Assembly: GCA_002281855.1 (NCBI GenBank)
Contig: NCHQ01000006.1
Location: forward strand, 124,001-188,000
Reading direction: 5' to 3'
DNA: 64,000 nt
Source: Rhodospirillales bacterium 24-66-33
GTDB taxonomy: Bacteria > Pseudomonadota > Alphaproteobacteria > Reyranellales > Reyranellaceae
Of the stretch, positions 1 through 10,627 are shown in pieces. The first letter of the stretch is position 1. Each line of letters begins with the position of its first letter. A model generated the notes under the pieces. That model was not told the DNA's origin. It did no database searches and saw only the letters and a program-made list of their open reading frames with translations. Both the position numbers and the translations under genes were made by a program.

Positions 1-300
1 GAAAGGGCAGCCGCGGAACACACCGGTCGCGATGGTCCGTTCCAGCCGGTCGAAGGCGCCCATGATCTGCTCGAGCGGCGGCCGGTCGGACGGCGGCGCG
101 GGTTTCAGCCGGCGCGACAGATACGCCACGATCAGGTCGTCCTTCGACGGGAAATGATTGTACAGCGTGCGCTTGCTGATGCCGATCTCGGCCGCGATCG
201 TGTCGACGCCGACGGCGCGGATGCCCTGGCCGTAGAACAGCCGGTCCGCCGTCTCGAGGATGCGTTCCTGCATCGCAGCCCTGACATCCGCTCTCGCCAT
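1..300 (-). CDS. TetR family transcriptional regulator (partial, C-terminus beyond window)
   Basis: The frame reads from an ATG at 300 leftward off the window, giving 100 residues. The N-terminal half is a typical TetR DNA-binding domain: a first helix around 'RILETADRLFYGQGIRAVG', then 'VDTIAAEIGISKRTLYNHF' as the helix-turn-helix, then 'PSKDDLIVAYL'. The ligand-binding domain is mostly off the edge. The gene diverges from the MFS permease at 368, and a perfect palindrome lies in the 67-bp gap. By family behaviour it probably represses itself and the permease until a small molecule binds. The ligand cannot be told from sequence. Confidence 0.9.
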   Translation of the reverse strand, partial: MARADVRAAMQERILETADRLFYGQGIRAVGVDTIAAEIGISKRTLYNHFPSKDDLIVAYLSRRLKPAPPSDRPPLEQIMGAFDRLERTIATGVFRGCPF

Positions 301-333
301 GCCGTCTTGACCCCTCTCCGGTGCCTTCCGTAG

Positions 334-353
334 ATTACACAGATCTGTGTAAT
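334..353. promoter_or_regulatory. Probable TetR operator (20-bp perfect palindrome)
   Basis: ATTACACAGATCTGTGTAAT is a perfect 20-bp inverted repeat centred between the divergent tetR and MFS starts. It is AT-rich against a GC-rich background. An outer, slightly offset pair CCTTCCG (324-330) and CGGAAGG (355-361) flanks it. Position and symmetry fit a TetR-dimer operator overlapping both promoters. Binding itself is inferred. Confidence 0.8.
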
Positions 354-367
354 TCGGAAGGCGTGCC

Positions 368-1600
368 ATGACCATTCTCAAGGACCTGCGGCCCGTCCTG
401 CCGATCCTGATCGGCGCCTCGGTCATGTTGAGCCTCGGCATGGGCGTACGCCAGAGTTTCGGGCTGGTGATGCCGTCGCTGACGCGCGACATCGCCCTCA
501 CGGTGTCGGACTTTGCCCTGGCCATGTCCGTCCAGAACCTCGCCTGGGGTTTACTGCAACCCATTGCCGGCGCGCTGGCGGTGCGGCTGGGCTTCCGGCC
601 GATCATGGTCGGCGGGGCGGCGCTCTATGTCGTCGGCCTCGGCTTGTTCGCGATGGCGGACGGTCTGACCGGTGTGATGCTGGGCGGCGGCGTGCTGATC
701 GGGATGGCGCTGGCCTGTACCGCCTCGGCGATCTCGCTCGCCGTGGGCGCCCGTGCCGTGCCGGCGCGGTCGCGCAGCTTCGTGCTGGGCGCGATCACGG
801 CAACCGGATCGCTGGGGGCGCTGCTCTCGGCGCCGCTCGGCCAGACGCTCACGACGGAACTGGGCTGGCGCGCCGGACTGTTGGGCTTTCTGACGCTGAT
901 CGTCTTCATGCTGCCCGCCGCGTGGATCGCCGGCCGGGTCGACCGCCTGTCGCCCTTTGTACCTGCCACGGGAGACATCAGCGCCGCCTCGCCGCGCCTC
1001 GCGCTCGCGGCGGCGCTGCGGAAACCCTCGTTCCTGGTGATGACGGCGGCCTATTTCGTCTGCGGCATGCAGCTTCTGTTCATCACGACCCACCTGCCGT
1101 CCTATCTCGCGATCTGCGGCATGGACCCGTCGCTCAGTGCCGGCGCGCTGGGGGCGATCGCCCTGTTCAACGTGTTCGGCAGTCTCTTCTTCGGCTGGGC
1201 CGGCGGTCACTGGTCCAAGCTCGGCCTGCTGGGCGGCATTTACATCGCCCGCTCGATCGTGCTCGCCGGCTATTTCGTGATGCCGCCGACGCCGGCCAGC
1301 ACGCTGGTCTTCGCCTCGGCCATGGGCTTCCTGTGGCTCGGCGTCGGGCCGCTGGTCGCCGGATCGGTGGCCGAGATGTTCGGCCTGCGCTGGCAGGCCA
1401 TGATCCAGGGCGTTGCCTTCATGAGCCACCAGGTCGGCAGCTTCGTCGGCGCCCTGGGCGGCGGTCTGCTGTTCGACGCGCTGGGCTCCTACGACCTCGC
1501 CTGGCGCCTTGGCGTTGCGATGGGGCTCACCGCCGGCATCGTTCAGGTGGCGTTCGCCCTGATGCGCCCGCCACCCGCTCCGACACCTATTCCGGCTTGA
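368..1600 (+). CDS. MFS transporter
   Basis: 410 residues with about twelve hydrophobic segments, the usual length and layout of a major facilitator permease. The N-terminus 'LRPVLPILIGASVMLSLGMGV' leads into TM1, and a loop between TM2 and TM3 carries 'GALAVRLGFRPIM', resembling the family's G-x-x-x-D/R-x-G-R signature. The N-terminal half resembles oxalate/formate- or monocarboxylate-type MFS proteins, but no substrate can be assigned. The ATG at 368 is preceded by GGAAGG at good spacing. It diverges from the TetR gene, so it is likely the regulated target and could be an exporter. Its 3' end overlaps the convergent RND gene by 14 bp. Confidence 0.9.
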   Translation: MTILKDLRPVLPILIGASVMLSLGMGVRQSFGLVMPSLTRDIALTVSDFALAMSVQNLAWGLLQPIAGALAVRLGFRPIMVGGAALYVVGLGLFAMADGLTGVMLGGGVLIGMALACTASAISLAVGARAVPARSRSFVLGAITATGSLGALLSAPLGQTLTTELGWRAGLLGFLTLIVFMLPAAWIAGRVDRLSPFVPATGDISAASPRLALAAALRKPSFLVMTAAYFVCGMQLLFITTHLPSYLAICGMDPSLSAGALGAIALFNVFGSLFFGWAGGHWSKLGLLGGIYIARSIVLAGYFVMPPTPASTLVFASAMGFLWLGVGPLVAGSVAEMFGLRWQAMIQGVAFMSHQVGSFVGALGGGLLFDALGSYDLAWRLGVAMGLTAGIVQVAFALMRPPPAPTPIPA

Positions 1601-4600
1601 AGTCCGGCTTGATCTCCTGCTTGCGCCACTTGAAGCGCAGTTCGGCCAGACCGACGGAGAGCACATAGAAGACCGGCGTGAAGATCAGGCCGAAGATCGT
1701 GACGCCGATCATGCCGGAGAACACAGCGGTGCCGAGCGACTGGCGCATCTCCGCGCCGGCGCCGGTGCTGATGACCAGCGGCACCACGCCCAGGATGAAG
1801 GCGAGCGAGGTCATCAGGATGGGACGCAGGCGCGTCTTTGAGGCGGTGACGGCCGCGTCGAAGCGGTTCATGCCCTGCTCGTGCGCCTGCTTGGCGAATT
1901 CCACGATCAGGATGGCGTTCTTGGCCGCCAGTCCCACCAGCACGACCAGGCCGATCTCGACCAGGACGTTGCGGTCGAGGCCGCGGATGTTCACGCCGAT
2001 CATGGCCGCCAGGATACACATGGGCACGATCAGGATGACGGCGAGCGGCAGCAGCCAGCTTTCGTAGAGTGCCGCCAGCAGCAGGAAGACGAACAGCACG
2101 GCCAGGCCGAAGGCCAGGATTGCGGTGTTGCCGGCCAGCTTCTCCTGCAGCGCGATCTCGGTCCATTCGAAGCCGAAACCCGACGGCAGCACCTTCTCCG
2201 CCAGCGCCTCCATCGTGGAGATACCCTGCCCCGAGGAGTAGCCGCGCTGCAGCGCCACCTGCACTTCGGCCGCCGGGTAGAGGTTGTAGCGGGCGACACG
2301 GTAGGGGCCGGTGATGTCCTCGAAGGTCGCGACGGCGCCGATCGGCACCATCTCGCCGCTGACGCTGCGGGTCTTGAGGTTCTCGACGTCGCGCAGGGTG
2401 AGGCGATAGGGATCGTCGGCCTGCACGGTCACGCGGTAGGTACGGCCGAGGATGTTGAAGTCGTTCACGTAGGCCGAGCCCATGTAGGCCGACAGCGTTT
2501 CGAACACGCGCGCGATCGGCACGCCGAGCTGCTCGGCCTTGGTCCGGTCGATGTCGGCGAAGATCTGCGGCGTGCGCGTATTGTAGAGCGTGAAAGCCTG
2601 GGTGAGGCCCGGCGCCTGTCCGGCGGCGCCGGCAAGAGCCCAGGTGGCACCTTCGAGGGCCGTCAGCCCGCGCGAGGCGCGGTCCTGGACGTAACCCTTG
2701 AGGCCGCCGCCCGTGCCGATACCCGGCACCGAGGGCGGCTCCAGGACGAACACGAAGGCCTCGCGCAGCGCGAACATCTGGCCGCGCAGATCGGCCAGGA
2801 TCATGTCCTTGGTGATTCCCGGCCGCTCGTTGAACGGCTTCAGGGTCACGAAGATCACGCCGGTATTGGGCGCGTTGGTGAAGGTCGCGCCGTCGAAGCC
2901 GACGAACGACACGGCGTTGGCGACGCCCGGCCGCGACATGATGATCTCGCTGGCCTTGCGCACCAGCGCGTCCGACCGCTCCAGCGTCGAGCCGGCGGGA
3001 AGCTGCATGGCCGCGATCAGGTAGGAGCGGTCGAGCTGCGGCACCAGGCCGGTCGGGGTCGATACGAGGCGGTTCTGGGTGAGCGCCAGCAGGCCCGCGT
3101 AGATCACCAGCATGATGAAGCCCATGCGGATCACCCGCGCCGTCATGCGGCCGTAGAAGTTCGAAAGCGCCTCGAAGCCGCGGTTGAAGTGGCCGAAGAA
3201 CCAGTGGATCGGCCAGGCGAGGCGATCCATCAGGCCGGGCTTGGGCTTCTCGACATGCGACAGGGCATGCGACTTCAGCAGCAGCGCCGCCATCGCCGGC
3301 GAGAGCGTCAGCGACACGAAGGCCGAGATCGCGGTCGAGGCGGCGATGGTGATCGCGAACTGCTTGTAGAAGGTACCCTGCAGGCCGGTGATGAAGGCGG
3401 TCGGCAGGAACACCGCGATCAGCACCAGCGAGATCGCGATCAGCGCGCCGCCGACCTCGTCCATCGTCTTGTGCGCGGCCTCCTTCGGCGACATGCCCTG
3501 CGTCAGGTAGCGTTCGACGTTCTCGACCACGACGATGGCGTCGTCGACCACGATGCCGATCGCCAGCACCAGGCCGAACAGCGAGAGCGTGTTGAAGGAG
3601 ATGCCCACCGCGGCCATGAAGGCGAACGACCCGATCAGCGAGACCGGAATCGCGAGGATCGGGATGATCGCCGCGCGCCAGGTCTGCAGGAACAGGATCA
3701 CGACGACCACGACCAGGATCACCGCTTCGAACAGGGTCGTGATGACGGCGTCGACGGAGGCCTGGATGAAGGTCGTGGGATTGTAGACGATCGTGTAGTC
3801 GAGGCCGGAGGGGAAATTCTTCTTCAGGCGGTCCATCTCGGCGATGATGGCGTCCGAGGTGGCGAGCGCGTTGGATCCCGGCCGCTGGAAGATGCCGAGC
3901 GCCGTGGCCGTCTTGTTGTTGAGATAGGCGTTCAGCGTGTAGTCCTGCGCACCCAGTTCGACGCGTGCGATGTCGCGCAGGCGGGTCACGGACCCATCCG
4001 GTTCGGCCCGGATCACGATGTTCTCGAACTGGTCGGGCGAGCTCAGCCGCCCCAGCGTACGCACCGACAGGGTGAACCCGCCCGGCGACACCGCCGGGGC
4101 CTGGTTGACCGCACCCGCCGCGACCTGGAGGTTGGCCGCCCGCAGCGCCAGCACGACTTCGCCGGCGGTGAGGTTGCGCGCCGCGACCCGGGCCGGGTCG
4201 AGCCAGATGCGCATCGAGTAGTCGCGACCGCCGAACACCAGCACGTTGCCGACGCCGTCGACGCGGGTCAGCACGTCCTTCACGTAGAGCGTGGCATAGT
4301 TGGAAATGTACTGCTGGTCGCGGCTGCCGTCGGGCGAGACCATGTGCACGACCATCATCAGGTCGGGCGAGGCCTTGCGCACCACGATGCCGAGACGCTG
4401 CACGTCCTCGGGCAGGCGTGGCTGGGCCACCGCGACGCGGTTCTGCACCAGCACCTGGGCCTGATCGATGTCGACGCCGGGCTTGAACACCACGTTGATC
4501 GATAGACGGCCGTCACCGGTCGACTGCGACTCGATGTAGAGCATGTCGTCGACGCCGTTGACCTCGAGCTCGATCGGCGTGGCCACCGTCTCGGCGATCA

Positions 4601-4772
4601 CCTCGGCCGACGCGCCGGGATAGGTCGCGGTGATGTTGACGGTCGGCGGCGCGATCTCGGGATACTCGGCCACGGGAAGTCCGCGCTGGGCGATGAAGCC
4701 CACGATCACGATGATGACCGAGAGCACCGACGCGAAGATCGGCCGGTCGATGAAGAAATGTGAAAAACGCAT
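1587..4772 (-). CDS. RND efflux pump permease, HAE1 (AcrB/MexB-like) family
   Basis: 1061 residues, a full-length inner-membrane proton-driven drug pump. The N-terminus 'FFIDRPIFASVLSVIIVIVG' is the family's first TM segment. Proton-relay residues are visible: the paired Asp in '[20 protein letters not shown]' in TM4 and the Lys in '[15 protein letters not shown]' in TM10. Two large periplasmic porter/docking regions lie between TM1-2 and TM7-8. It follows its adaptor gene by 9 bp on the minus strand, so the two form one operon. No TolC-like outer-membrane gene is adjacent, so a channel encoded elsewhere must be shared. Substrates are unknown. The C-terminal codons overlap the convergent MFS gene. 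Confidence 0.95.
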   Translation of the reverse strand: MRFSHFFIDRPIFASVLSVIIVIVGFIAQRGLPVAEYPEIAPPTVNITATYPGASAEVIAETVATPIELEVNGVDDMLYIESQSTGDGRLSINVVFKPGVDIDQAQVLVQNRVAVAQPRLPEDVQRLGIVVRKASPDLMMVVHMVSPDGSRDQQYISNYATLYVKDVLTRVDGVGNVLVFGGRDYSMRIWLDPARVAARNLTAGEVVLALRAANLQVAAGAVNQAPAVSPGGFTLSVRTLGRLSSPDQFENIVIRAEPDGSVTRLRDIARVELGAQDYTLNAYLNNKTATALGIFQRPGSNALATSDAIIAEMDRLKKNFPSGLDYTIVYNPTTFIQASVDAVITTLFEAVILVVVVVILFLQTWRAAIIPILAIPVSLIGSFAFMAAVGISFNTLSLFGLVLAIGIVVDDAIVVVENVERYLTQGMSPKEAAHKTMDEVGGALIAISLVLIAVFLPTAFITGLQGTFYKQFAITIAASTAISAFVSLTLSPAMAALLLKSHALSHVEKPKPGLMDRLAWPIHWFFGHFNRGFEALSNFYGRMTARVIRMGFIMLVIYAGLLALTQNRLVSTPTGLVPQLDRSYLIAAMQLPAGSTLERSDALVRKASEIIMSRPGVANAVSFVGFDGATFTNAPNTGVIFVTLKPFNERPGITKDMILADLRGQMFALREAFVFVLEPPSVPGIGTGGGLKGYVQDRASRGLTALEGATWALAGAAGQAPGLTQAFTLYNTRTPQIFADIDRTKAEQLGVPIARVFETLSAYMGSAYVNDFNILGRTYRVTVQADDPYRLTLRDVENLKTRSVSGEMVPIGAVATFEDITGPYRVARYNLYPAAEVQVALQRGYSSGQGISTMEALAEKVLPSGFGFEWTEIALQEKLAGNTAILAFGLAVLFVFLLLAALYESWLLPLAVILIVPMCILAAMIGVNIRGLDRNVLVEIGLVVLVGLAAKNAILIVEFAKQAHEQGMNRFDAAVTASKTRLRPILMTSLAFILGVVPLVISTGAGAEMRQSLGTAVFSGMIGVTIFGLIFTPVFYVLSVGLAELRFKWRKQEIKPDFKPE

Positions 4773-4781
4773 AGGGCGCCC

Positions 4782-5927
4782 TTACTTGGCCTTGGCGACG
4801 ATCTCGCCCTTCTGAGGCACGACCTTGGCGCCGGGCCGGACCATGGGATTGGCGAGGCCGTCGAGCACCACCTTGTCGGTGGGCTCCAGGCCGGAGCGGA
4901 TCACCCGCAGACCGTCGACGATCGTGCCCAGGGTCACGGGCTTGGCCTGCACGACATCTCCGGGGCCAACGACGAACACGATCTTGCGGGCCTGGTCGGA
5001 GATGATGGCCGAGTCGGGCACCAGCAGCGCGTCGTACTCGCCGCCGAACAGCTGCAGGCGGCCGAAGATGCCGGGCGTCAGCAGCTGGTCCTTGTTGTCG
5101 ACCAGGGCGCGGACGCGGATCGTGCCCGACCGCGCGGTCATCGCATTGTCGACGAAGTCGACCTTGCCGGTGCGCTTCCACTCGGTCTCGTCGGAGAGCC
5201 GGATGCGGACCGGATTGGCGCCGTCGCGCGAGGAGGCGAGGGCGCCCGACAGGATCAGGCGGCTGTAGCGCAGATGATCGGACTCGGAGATGTCGAAGAC
5301 GAAGCGGATGGGGTCGAGCGTCACGATGGTGGCGAGCAGGGTGGCGCCGGACTGGCCCCCCGAGATCAAATTGCCGGCATCGACCTTGCGGTCCGAAATG
5401 CGGCCGGCGATGGGCGCCGTGACGTTCGTCCATTCGAGGTTGAGCTGGGCGTTGCGCAGCGCCGCTTCGGCGGACTTGAGCTGGGCGCGGGCGACGGCGA
5501 GCGTCGACTTGCGCGAATCCTGCTCCGCCTCGGTGATGGTGCGGGAGGTAATCAGCGACGCGCCGCGACCGACCTGCAGTTCCGCAAGATCGACCTGGGC
5601 CTTGTTACGCGCGACCTCGGCCTCGGCCGATTCGACCGCGATCTCGTAGGGACGCCTGTCGATGGTGAACAGAGGATCACCCTCTTTGACGATCTGGCCG
5701 TCGCGGAAGTCGATCTTGTCGATAAAACCGGAGACGCGTGCCCGCACTTCGACAGTGGCGACGGCTTCGAAGCGTCCGGAATATTCGTCCCACTGGGTGA
5801 CGCGCTTGGCGAGCGGCTCGGAGACGCCGACCGGCATGGCGGGCGGACCACCCTGGGCGAAGGAAGCGGATGAAAAAGCCCAAAGGCAGAGGCTGGCGAC
5901 GGCCAGCAGGCGGCGACGTACGGACAC
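4782..5927 (-). CDS. RND efflux periplasmic adaptor (membrane fusion protein)
   Basis: About 381 residues from a GTG at 5927, which has GGGGGAG just upstream and is followed at once by a signal peptide (VRRRLLAVASLCLWAFSSASFAQ). An in-frame ATG at 5969 would add 14 non-hydrophobic residues before it and is less likely. The order is typical: beta-barrel and lipoyl half ('VEVRARVSGFIDKIDFRDG'), a central alpha-hairpin, the second lipoyl half ('LNLEWTNVTAPIAGRISDR'), then barrel and membrane-proximal domains. It links the downstream pump (1587-4772) to an outer-membrane channel. A second, divergent adaptor-pump pair begins at 6295. Confidence 0.92.
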   Translation of the reverse strand: MSVRRRLLAVASLCLWAFSSASFAQGGPPAMPVGVSEPLAKRVTQWDEYSGRFEAVATVEVRARVSGFIDKIDFRDGQIVKEGDPLFTIDRRPYEIAVESAEAEVARNKAQVDLAELQVGRGASLITSRTITEAEQDSRKSTLAVARAQLKSAEAALRNAQLNLEWTNVTAPIAGRISDRKVDAGNLISGGQSGATLLATIVTLDPIRFVFDISESDHLRYSRLILSGALASSRDGANPVRIRLSDETEWKRTGKVDFVDNAMTARSGTIRVRALVDNKDQLLTPGIFGRLQLFGGEYDALLVPDSAIISDQARKIVFVVGPGDVVQAKPVTLGTIVDGLRVIRSGLEPTDKVVLDGLANPMVRPGAKVVPQKGEIVAKAK

Positions 5928-6294
5928 TTGGACTCCCCCGCGAACAATTCTGCGTCGCGAAGTCGACATGTGGTTGCCCCATTAGGCCGTGTCAATTCCT
6001 CGCGGAGTAACCGACGCACTTCGCGGGAACGAGTTTTCAGCAACAACTGTAGGGTTAAACGGCTTCTGACCCTGCCGCCCCACGAGCACCGCTCGCCAAT
6101 GGCTTGGCAACGTTGCGCGAAGTCACGCGTTCAATTCGATGGTGAGCTTGGCTGGTGTGGTCGCACGTCGCCTTGCAGGTGTCGAGAGGGGGCGAGTCAT
6201 GTTCACGTGCGAAGAGGGTTCCGGACACGATTCATCGTCCGTCATTTTTCTGACGCCGCTGCTCGGCAGGATCACGACGGAAAGAGTGGCATAG
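5928..6294. other. Intergenic region between two divergent RND operons (367 bp)
   Basis: No convincing gene here; open frames crossing it are shadows. It must hold both promoters. Short inverted repeats are visible, e.g. GCCAA-TGGC-TTGGC near 6100 and CGTCA-TTTTTC-TGACG near 6240. No strong operator-like palindrome comparable to the one at 334-353 was found, and no regulator gene adjoins the pumps. Confidence 0.5.
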
Positions 6295-7503
6295 ATGGTC
6301 AAGGCATCTCCGGCCCGCATTGCCTTCATTGCTGTCATTCTCGTCGCGAGTGCGGCGGCTGCCGTCTACTGGTTCGCTCTACGCAGCCCCACGGCGCCGC
6401 CGGTCGCCATCGCTCCACCGCCGGCCGAGGTGGGCGTGGCGACGCTGGTGGCCGTGGACGTGCCGCTGCCTCTGCGCTATTCGGGCCGTGTGTCGGGCTT
6501 CCGCGTGGTCGAGATCCGCTCCCAGGTCGGCGGCATCCTGCAGAAGCGCCAGTTCACCGACGGCGAGCCGGTGAAGGCGGGCCAGGTGCTGTTCCGCATC
6601 GATCCGCGCAGCTTCGAGGCCTCGCTGGCGCGCGCCAAGGCGCAGATGGCCCAAGCTCAAGCGACGCTGACGCAGGCGACCGAGAACTTCGCACGCGTCG
6701 AGGGCCTCGCCGCCCGCCAGGTCTCGACTCAGAAGGCCCTGGAGGATGCGACGGCGGCCCGTGAACAATCCGCGGCGGCGCTGGCGTCCGCCAAGGCAGA
6801 CGTGCAGACCGCCGAACTCGATCTCGAATATTCGGTGATCAAGGCGCCGATCGCCGGCCTCACCAGCATCGAGGCTTCGCCCCCCGAAGGCACGCTGGTC
6901 CAGCCGCAGCAGACTCTGTTGACCAGGATCACCCAGCTCGATCCGGCCTATGTCTATTTCACCACGACCGATGGCGAACTGCGGGAACTCAAGGAGATCA
7001 ACGCCACGCGAGCCCGGCCGCTCACCGAGAACGACGTCACGGTCAAGCTGCGGTTCGGCAACGGCGACCTCTATCCGCTGGACGGGCGGGTCGACACCAG
7101 CTCCGGCATCGTCGATCCACGCACCGGCACGGTTCAGATCCGCGCGGTGTTTCCCAACGAGGAGCGCGGCCTGCTGCCCGGCCAGTTCGTGCGTGTCGAT
7201 ATCCTGGGCGTCACGATGCCGAACGCGATCCTGGTTCCGCAGACGGCGATCGTGCAGGGGCCGCAGGGAGCGGCCGTCTACGTCGTTGAAGCCAACGACG
7301 TGGCGCAACTGCGCCCGGTCAAGCTCGACCGGGAGGTTGAGCGGGGCTGGATCGTGAAGAGCGGGCTGAAGGCGGGCGAAAGGGTGATCATCGAGGGAGT
7401 CATCCGCGTACGGCCGGGGATGAAGGTGATGGCGGTGGCGCCCGTCACACCTGCCGCGCCCGCGAGTCCGGCAGCCGCTGCCGGGAGCGGGACCAGCCCG
7501 TGA
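6295..7503 (+). CDS. RND efflux periplasmic adaptor (membrane fusion protein)
   Basis: 402 residues. The N-terminal hydrophobic segment '[21 protein letters not shown]' is a signal/anchor. Lipoyl halves are seen at '[21 protein letters not shown]' and '[21 protein letters not shown]', flanking an Ala/Gln-rich alpha-hairpin (roughly residues 100-170), then a beta-barrel domain ('[18 protein letters not shown]'). The C-terminus is an Ala/Pro-rich tail. It is the AcrA-type partner of the pump that starts at 7500, and the two genes overlap by 4 bp (GTGA), so they are translationally coupled. The tail and sequence differ clearly from the adaptor at 4782, so these are two separate systems and not a fresh duplication. 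Confidence 0.93.
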   Translation: MVKASPARIAFIAVILVASAAAAVYWFALRSPTAPPVAIAPPPAEVGVATLVAVDVPLPLRYSGRVSGFRVVEIRSQVGGILQKRQFTDGEPVKAGQVLFRIDPRSFEASLARAKAQMAQAQATLTQATENFARVEGLAARQVSTQKALEDATAAREQSAAALASAKADVQTAELDLEYSVIKAPIAGLTSIEASPPEGTLVQPQQTLLTRITQLDPAYVYFTTTDGELRELKEINATRARPLTENDVTVKLRFGNGDLYPLDGRVDTSSGIVDPRTGTVQIRAVFPNEERGLLPGQFVRVDILGVTMPNAILVPQTAIVQGPQGAAVYVVEANDVAQLRPVKLDREVERGWIVKSGLKAGERVIIEGVIRVRPGMKVMAVAPVTPAAPASPAAAAGSGTSP

Positions 7504-10500
7504 TTTCGAAGTTCTTCATCGACAGGCCGGTCTTCGCCAGCGTCCTGTCGATCGTCATCGTGCTGGCCGGCCTCGTGGCCATGCGGGCCCTGCCGATCTC
7601 GCAATATCCGCAGATCGTGCCGCCCGATGTCGTCGTGACGGCGAGCTATCCGGGCGCCACCGCCGAAACCATCGCCTCCACGGTGGCGGCGCCGCTCGAG
7701 CAGCAGATCAACGGCGTCGAGCGCATGATCTACATGCGCTCCACCTCGACCGGGTCAGGTACGATGAGCCTGACGGTCAGCTTCGAGATCGGCACCGATC
7801 CCGATCAGAACGCCATCAATGTGAACAATCGCGTGCAGCGGGCGCTGCCGCTGCTGCCCGCCGAGGTCGCGCGGCAGGGTGTCGTCGTCCAGAAACGATC
7901 GTCGTCGATCCTGATGGTGATGACCATGTCGTCGCCGGACCGGCGCTACGACACCGTGTTCATCAGCAACTACGCGCTGGTCAACGTGGTCGACGAGCTG
8001 CGCCGCCTGCCGGGCGTCGGCGATGCCGCCCTGTTCGGCGCCTCGGATTACTCGATGCGCGTCTGGCTGAGACCCGACAAGCTCGCGCAATACGGTCTGA
8101 CGCCGGGCGACGTCGCGGCCGCGGTTCGCGAACAGAACTCGCAGTTCGCCGCCGGCCGCTTCGGCGAGGAGCCGATGAAGAACCCGCAGGCGTTCACCTA
8201 CTCGGTGACGACTCCGGCGCGCCTGGTCGATGCCACCCAGTTCGAGAACATCATCATCCGCTCCGACGAGATCGGTGGATCGCTGCGCCTCAAGGACGTG
8301 GCGAGGGTCGAGCTGGGCGCGCTCACCTACGGCTTCTCCGCGATCTTCAACGGCGCACCGGCCGTGCCGATCGGCGTCTATCTGCAGCCCGGCGCCAACG
8401 CGCTGCAGGTCGCGCAGTCAGTGCAGGACACGATGCAGCGCGTTTCCAAGCGGTTTCCGGAAGGGCTGCGTTACGACGTGCCGTTCAACACCACGCGCTT
8501 CGTCGAGGTCTCGATCGAGGAGGTGGTGATCACCTTCATCGAAGCCGTCATCCTCGTCGTGCTGGTCGTGTTCCTGTTCCTGCAGAGCGTACGGGCGACG
8601 ATCATCCCGATCATCGCCATCCCGGTGTCGATCGTCGGGACCTTCGCCGGCATGTACCTGCTGGGCTTCTCCATCAACCTGCTGACCCTGTTCGGGCTCG
8701 TGCTGGCGATCGGCATCGTCGTCGACGACGCGATCGTGGTGCTGGAAAACGTCGAGCGGATCGTGACCACGCAGGGCAAGAGCCCGCGCGACGCGGCGGT
8801 CCAGGCGATGCAGGAGGTGACCGGCCCGGTCGTCGCCATCGTGCTGGTCCTCTGCGCGGTGTTCATCCCGGTATCCTTCCTGGGCGGGCTGGCGGGCGAA
8901 CTCTATCGTCAGTTCGCGGTCACCATCGCCGTGTCGGTGGTGATCTCGGGCATCGTGGCGCTGACGCTCACGCCTGCACTCGCGGCCCTGATCCTGAAGC
9001 CTGGCCACGAGAAGCCCGGATGGTTCTTCTCGAAATTCAACACGGGCTTCGCCTGGGTGACCGATCGCTATACCGGCGGCGTCTCGTTCCTGATGAAGAG
9101 GGTCGTGTTCGGCCTGGCGGGCTTCGCCGTGATCGTCGGTGCCACCGTCTACCTGTTCCAGCGCGTACCGGGCGGGCTCGTGCCCAACGAGGACCAGGGC
9201 TACGTCTTCCTGGTGACGGCCCTGCCGCCCGCCGCCTCCCTGACGCGCACGCGTGAAGTCACGGCCAAGGCGACCGAGGAGCTCGGCAAGAATCCGGCCG
9301 TCGCCAACGTCGTCACCTTCTCGGGCTTCGACCTGCTGTCGGGCGCGCAGAAGACCAATTCCGGCATCTCCTTCGTCACGCTGAAGGACTGGTCCGAGCG
9401 CAAGGAGCCCGCCCAGGATGCGCGCAATCTCGCGCCGGCACTTGCCGGGTTGAACAGCCACTTCCGCGACGGCGTGGTGATCGGCTTCAATCCGCCGCCC
9501 ATCCAGGGCATGAGCACGACCGGCGGCTTCGAATTCTACCTGCAGGACCGGTCGGGCGGCTCACTGGCGAGCCTCGCGGAAGCGGCCAACAAGGTCGTGG
9601 CCGCGGCGGCCAAGCATCCGGAACTGGCCGGCGTCTCCACCACCTTCTCCACCAGCGTGCCGCAGTACCGTATCGACGTCGACCGCGACAAGGCGAAGGC
9701 CATCGGCATCCCGATCAACTCGATCTTCGACACGATGCAGAGTTCGTTCGGCAGCCTCTACGTCAACGACTTCACCCTGTTCGGGCGCACCTATCGCGTC
9801 AGCCTCTCGTCGGAGTCCGACTTCCGCGAGCGGCCGGAGGACCTGCGGCACGTCTTCGTGAAGTCCGACAAGAACGTCATGGTGCCGCTCAACGAGCTGG
9901 TGACGGTGACCCGCATCGTCGGTCCCGACACGGTCGACCGCTTCAACATCTTCCCCGCCGCCAAGATCCTGGGCGGGCCGGCGCCGGGCTATTCCTCGGG
10001 CCAGGCGATCGCCGCCATGCAGCAGCTCGTGGCCGAGACCCTGCCCGACGACTACACGATCGGCTGGACCGGGTCGGCCTATCAGGAGCTGGCCACCCAG
10101 GGCACGGGCAGCCTGGGTTTCGTGTTCGGCCTGGTGATGGTCTTCCTGATCCTGGCGGCGCAATACGAGCGCTGGTCGCTGCCGCTCGCTGTCCTCACCG
10201 CCGTGCCCTTCGCGGTGTTCGGCGCGCTGCTGGCGGTCTGGATCCGCGGCCTGGAGAACGACGTCTATTTCCAGATCGGGCTCATCACGCTGATCGGCCT
10301 GGCCGCCAAGAACGCCATCCTGATCGTCGAGTTCGCCTCGCAGCGCTACCAGCAGGGCCTCTCCGCCTACGATGCCGCGATGGAGGCGGCGCGTCTGCGC
10401 TTCCGGCCGATCGTCATGACCTCGCTCGCCTTCATCCTGGGCGTGGTGCCGCTGGCCATCAGCAGCGGTGCCGGCTCGGCCAGCCGCCATTCGATCGGCA

Positions 10501-10619
10501 CCGGCGTGATCGGCGGCATGCTGGCCGCAACCTTCATCGCCATCCTGTTCGTGCCGCTCTTCTTCCGCCTGCTCACGCGAAAGAAGAAGGCGCCGACGCC
10601 GCCGGAGCCGAAGCCCTAG
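7500..10619 (+). CDS. RND efflux pump permease, HAE1 (AcrB/MexB-like) family
   Basis: 1039 residues from a GTG overlapping the adaptor stop. It begins with '[20 protein letters not shown]', the family's TM1. The TM4 Asp pair is present ('[20 protein letters not shown]') and so is the TM10 Lys ('[18 protein letters not shown]'). Length and twelve-TM plan match AcrB-type trimeric drug/proton antiporters. With the adaptor at 6295 it forms a two-gene operon divergent from the other RND pair. There is no outer-membrane factor gene. Two complete but non-identical pumps side by side suggest distinct substrate ranges; neither can be named from sequence. Confidence 0.95.
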   Translation: MISKFFIDRPVFASVLSIVIVLAGLVAMRALPISQYPQIVPPDVVVTASYPGATAETIASTVAAPLEQQINGVERMIYMRSTSTGSGTMSLTVSFEIGTDPDQNAINVNNRVQRALPLLPAEVARQGVVVQKRSSSILMVMTMSSPDRRYDTVFISNYALVNVVDELRRLPGVGDAALFGASDYSMRVWLRPDKLAQYGLTPGDVAAAVREQNSQFAAGRFGEEPMKNPQAFTYSVTTPARLVDATQFENIIIRSDEIGGSLRLKDVARVELGALTYGFSAIFNGAPAVPIGVYLQPGANALQVAQSVQDTMQRVSKRFPEGLRYDVPFNTTRFVEVSIEEVVITFIEAVILVVLVVFLFLQSVRATIIPIIAIPVSIVGTFAGMYLLGFSINLLTLFGLVLAIGIVVDDAIVVLENVERIVTTQGKSPRDAAVQAMQEVTGPVVAIVLVLCAVFIPVSFLGGLAGELYRQFAVTIAVSVVISGIVALTLTPALAALILKPGHEKPGWFFSKFNTGFAWVTDRYTGGVSFLMKRVVFGLAGFAVIVGATVYLFQRVPGGLVPNEDQGYVFLVTALPPAASLTRTREVTAKATEELGKNPAVANVVTFSGFDLLSGAQKTNSGISFVTLKDWSERKEPAQDARNLAPALAGLNSHFRDGVVIGFNPPPIQGMSTTGGFEFYLQDRSGGSLASLAEAANKVVAAAAKHPELAGVSTTFSTSVPQYRIDVDRDKAKAIGIPINSIFDTMQSSFGSLYVNDFTLFGRTYRVSLSSESDFRERPEDLRHVFVKSDKNVMVPLNELVTVTRIVGPDTVDRFNIFPAAKILGGPAPGYSSGQAIAAMQQLVAETLPDDYTIGWTGSAYQELATQGTGSLGFVFGLVMVFLILAAQYERWSLPLAVLTAVPFAVFGALLAVWIRGLENDVYFQIGLITLIGLAAKNAILIVEFASQRYQQGLSAYDAAMEAARLRFRPIVMTSLAFILGVVPLAISSGAGSASRHSIGTGVIGGMLAATFIAILFVPLFFRLLTRKKKAPTPPEPKP

Positions 10620-10627
10620 CGCACTCT

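Noticed and set aside
1881..4505. 874-residue open frame antisense to the RND pump
   Set aside because: His/Arg/Asp-rich low-complexity text typical of a GC-rich shadow; the minus strand encodes an unmistakable AcrB-like pump.
5928..6764. 278-residue plus-strand frame before and into the second adaptor gene
   Set aside because: Out of frame with the clear adaptor start at 6295 and without domain content.
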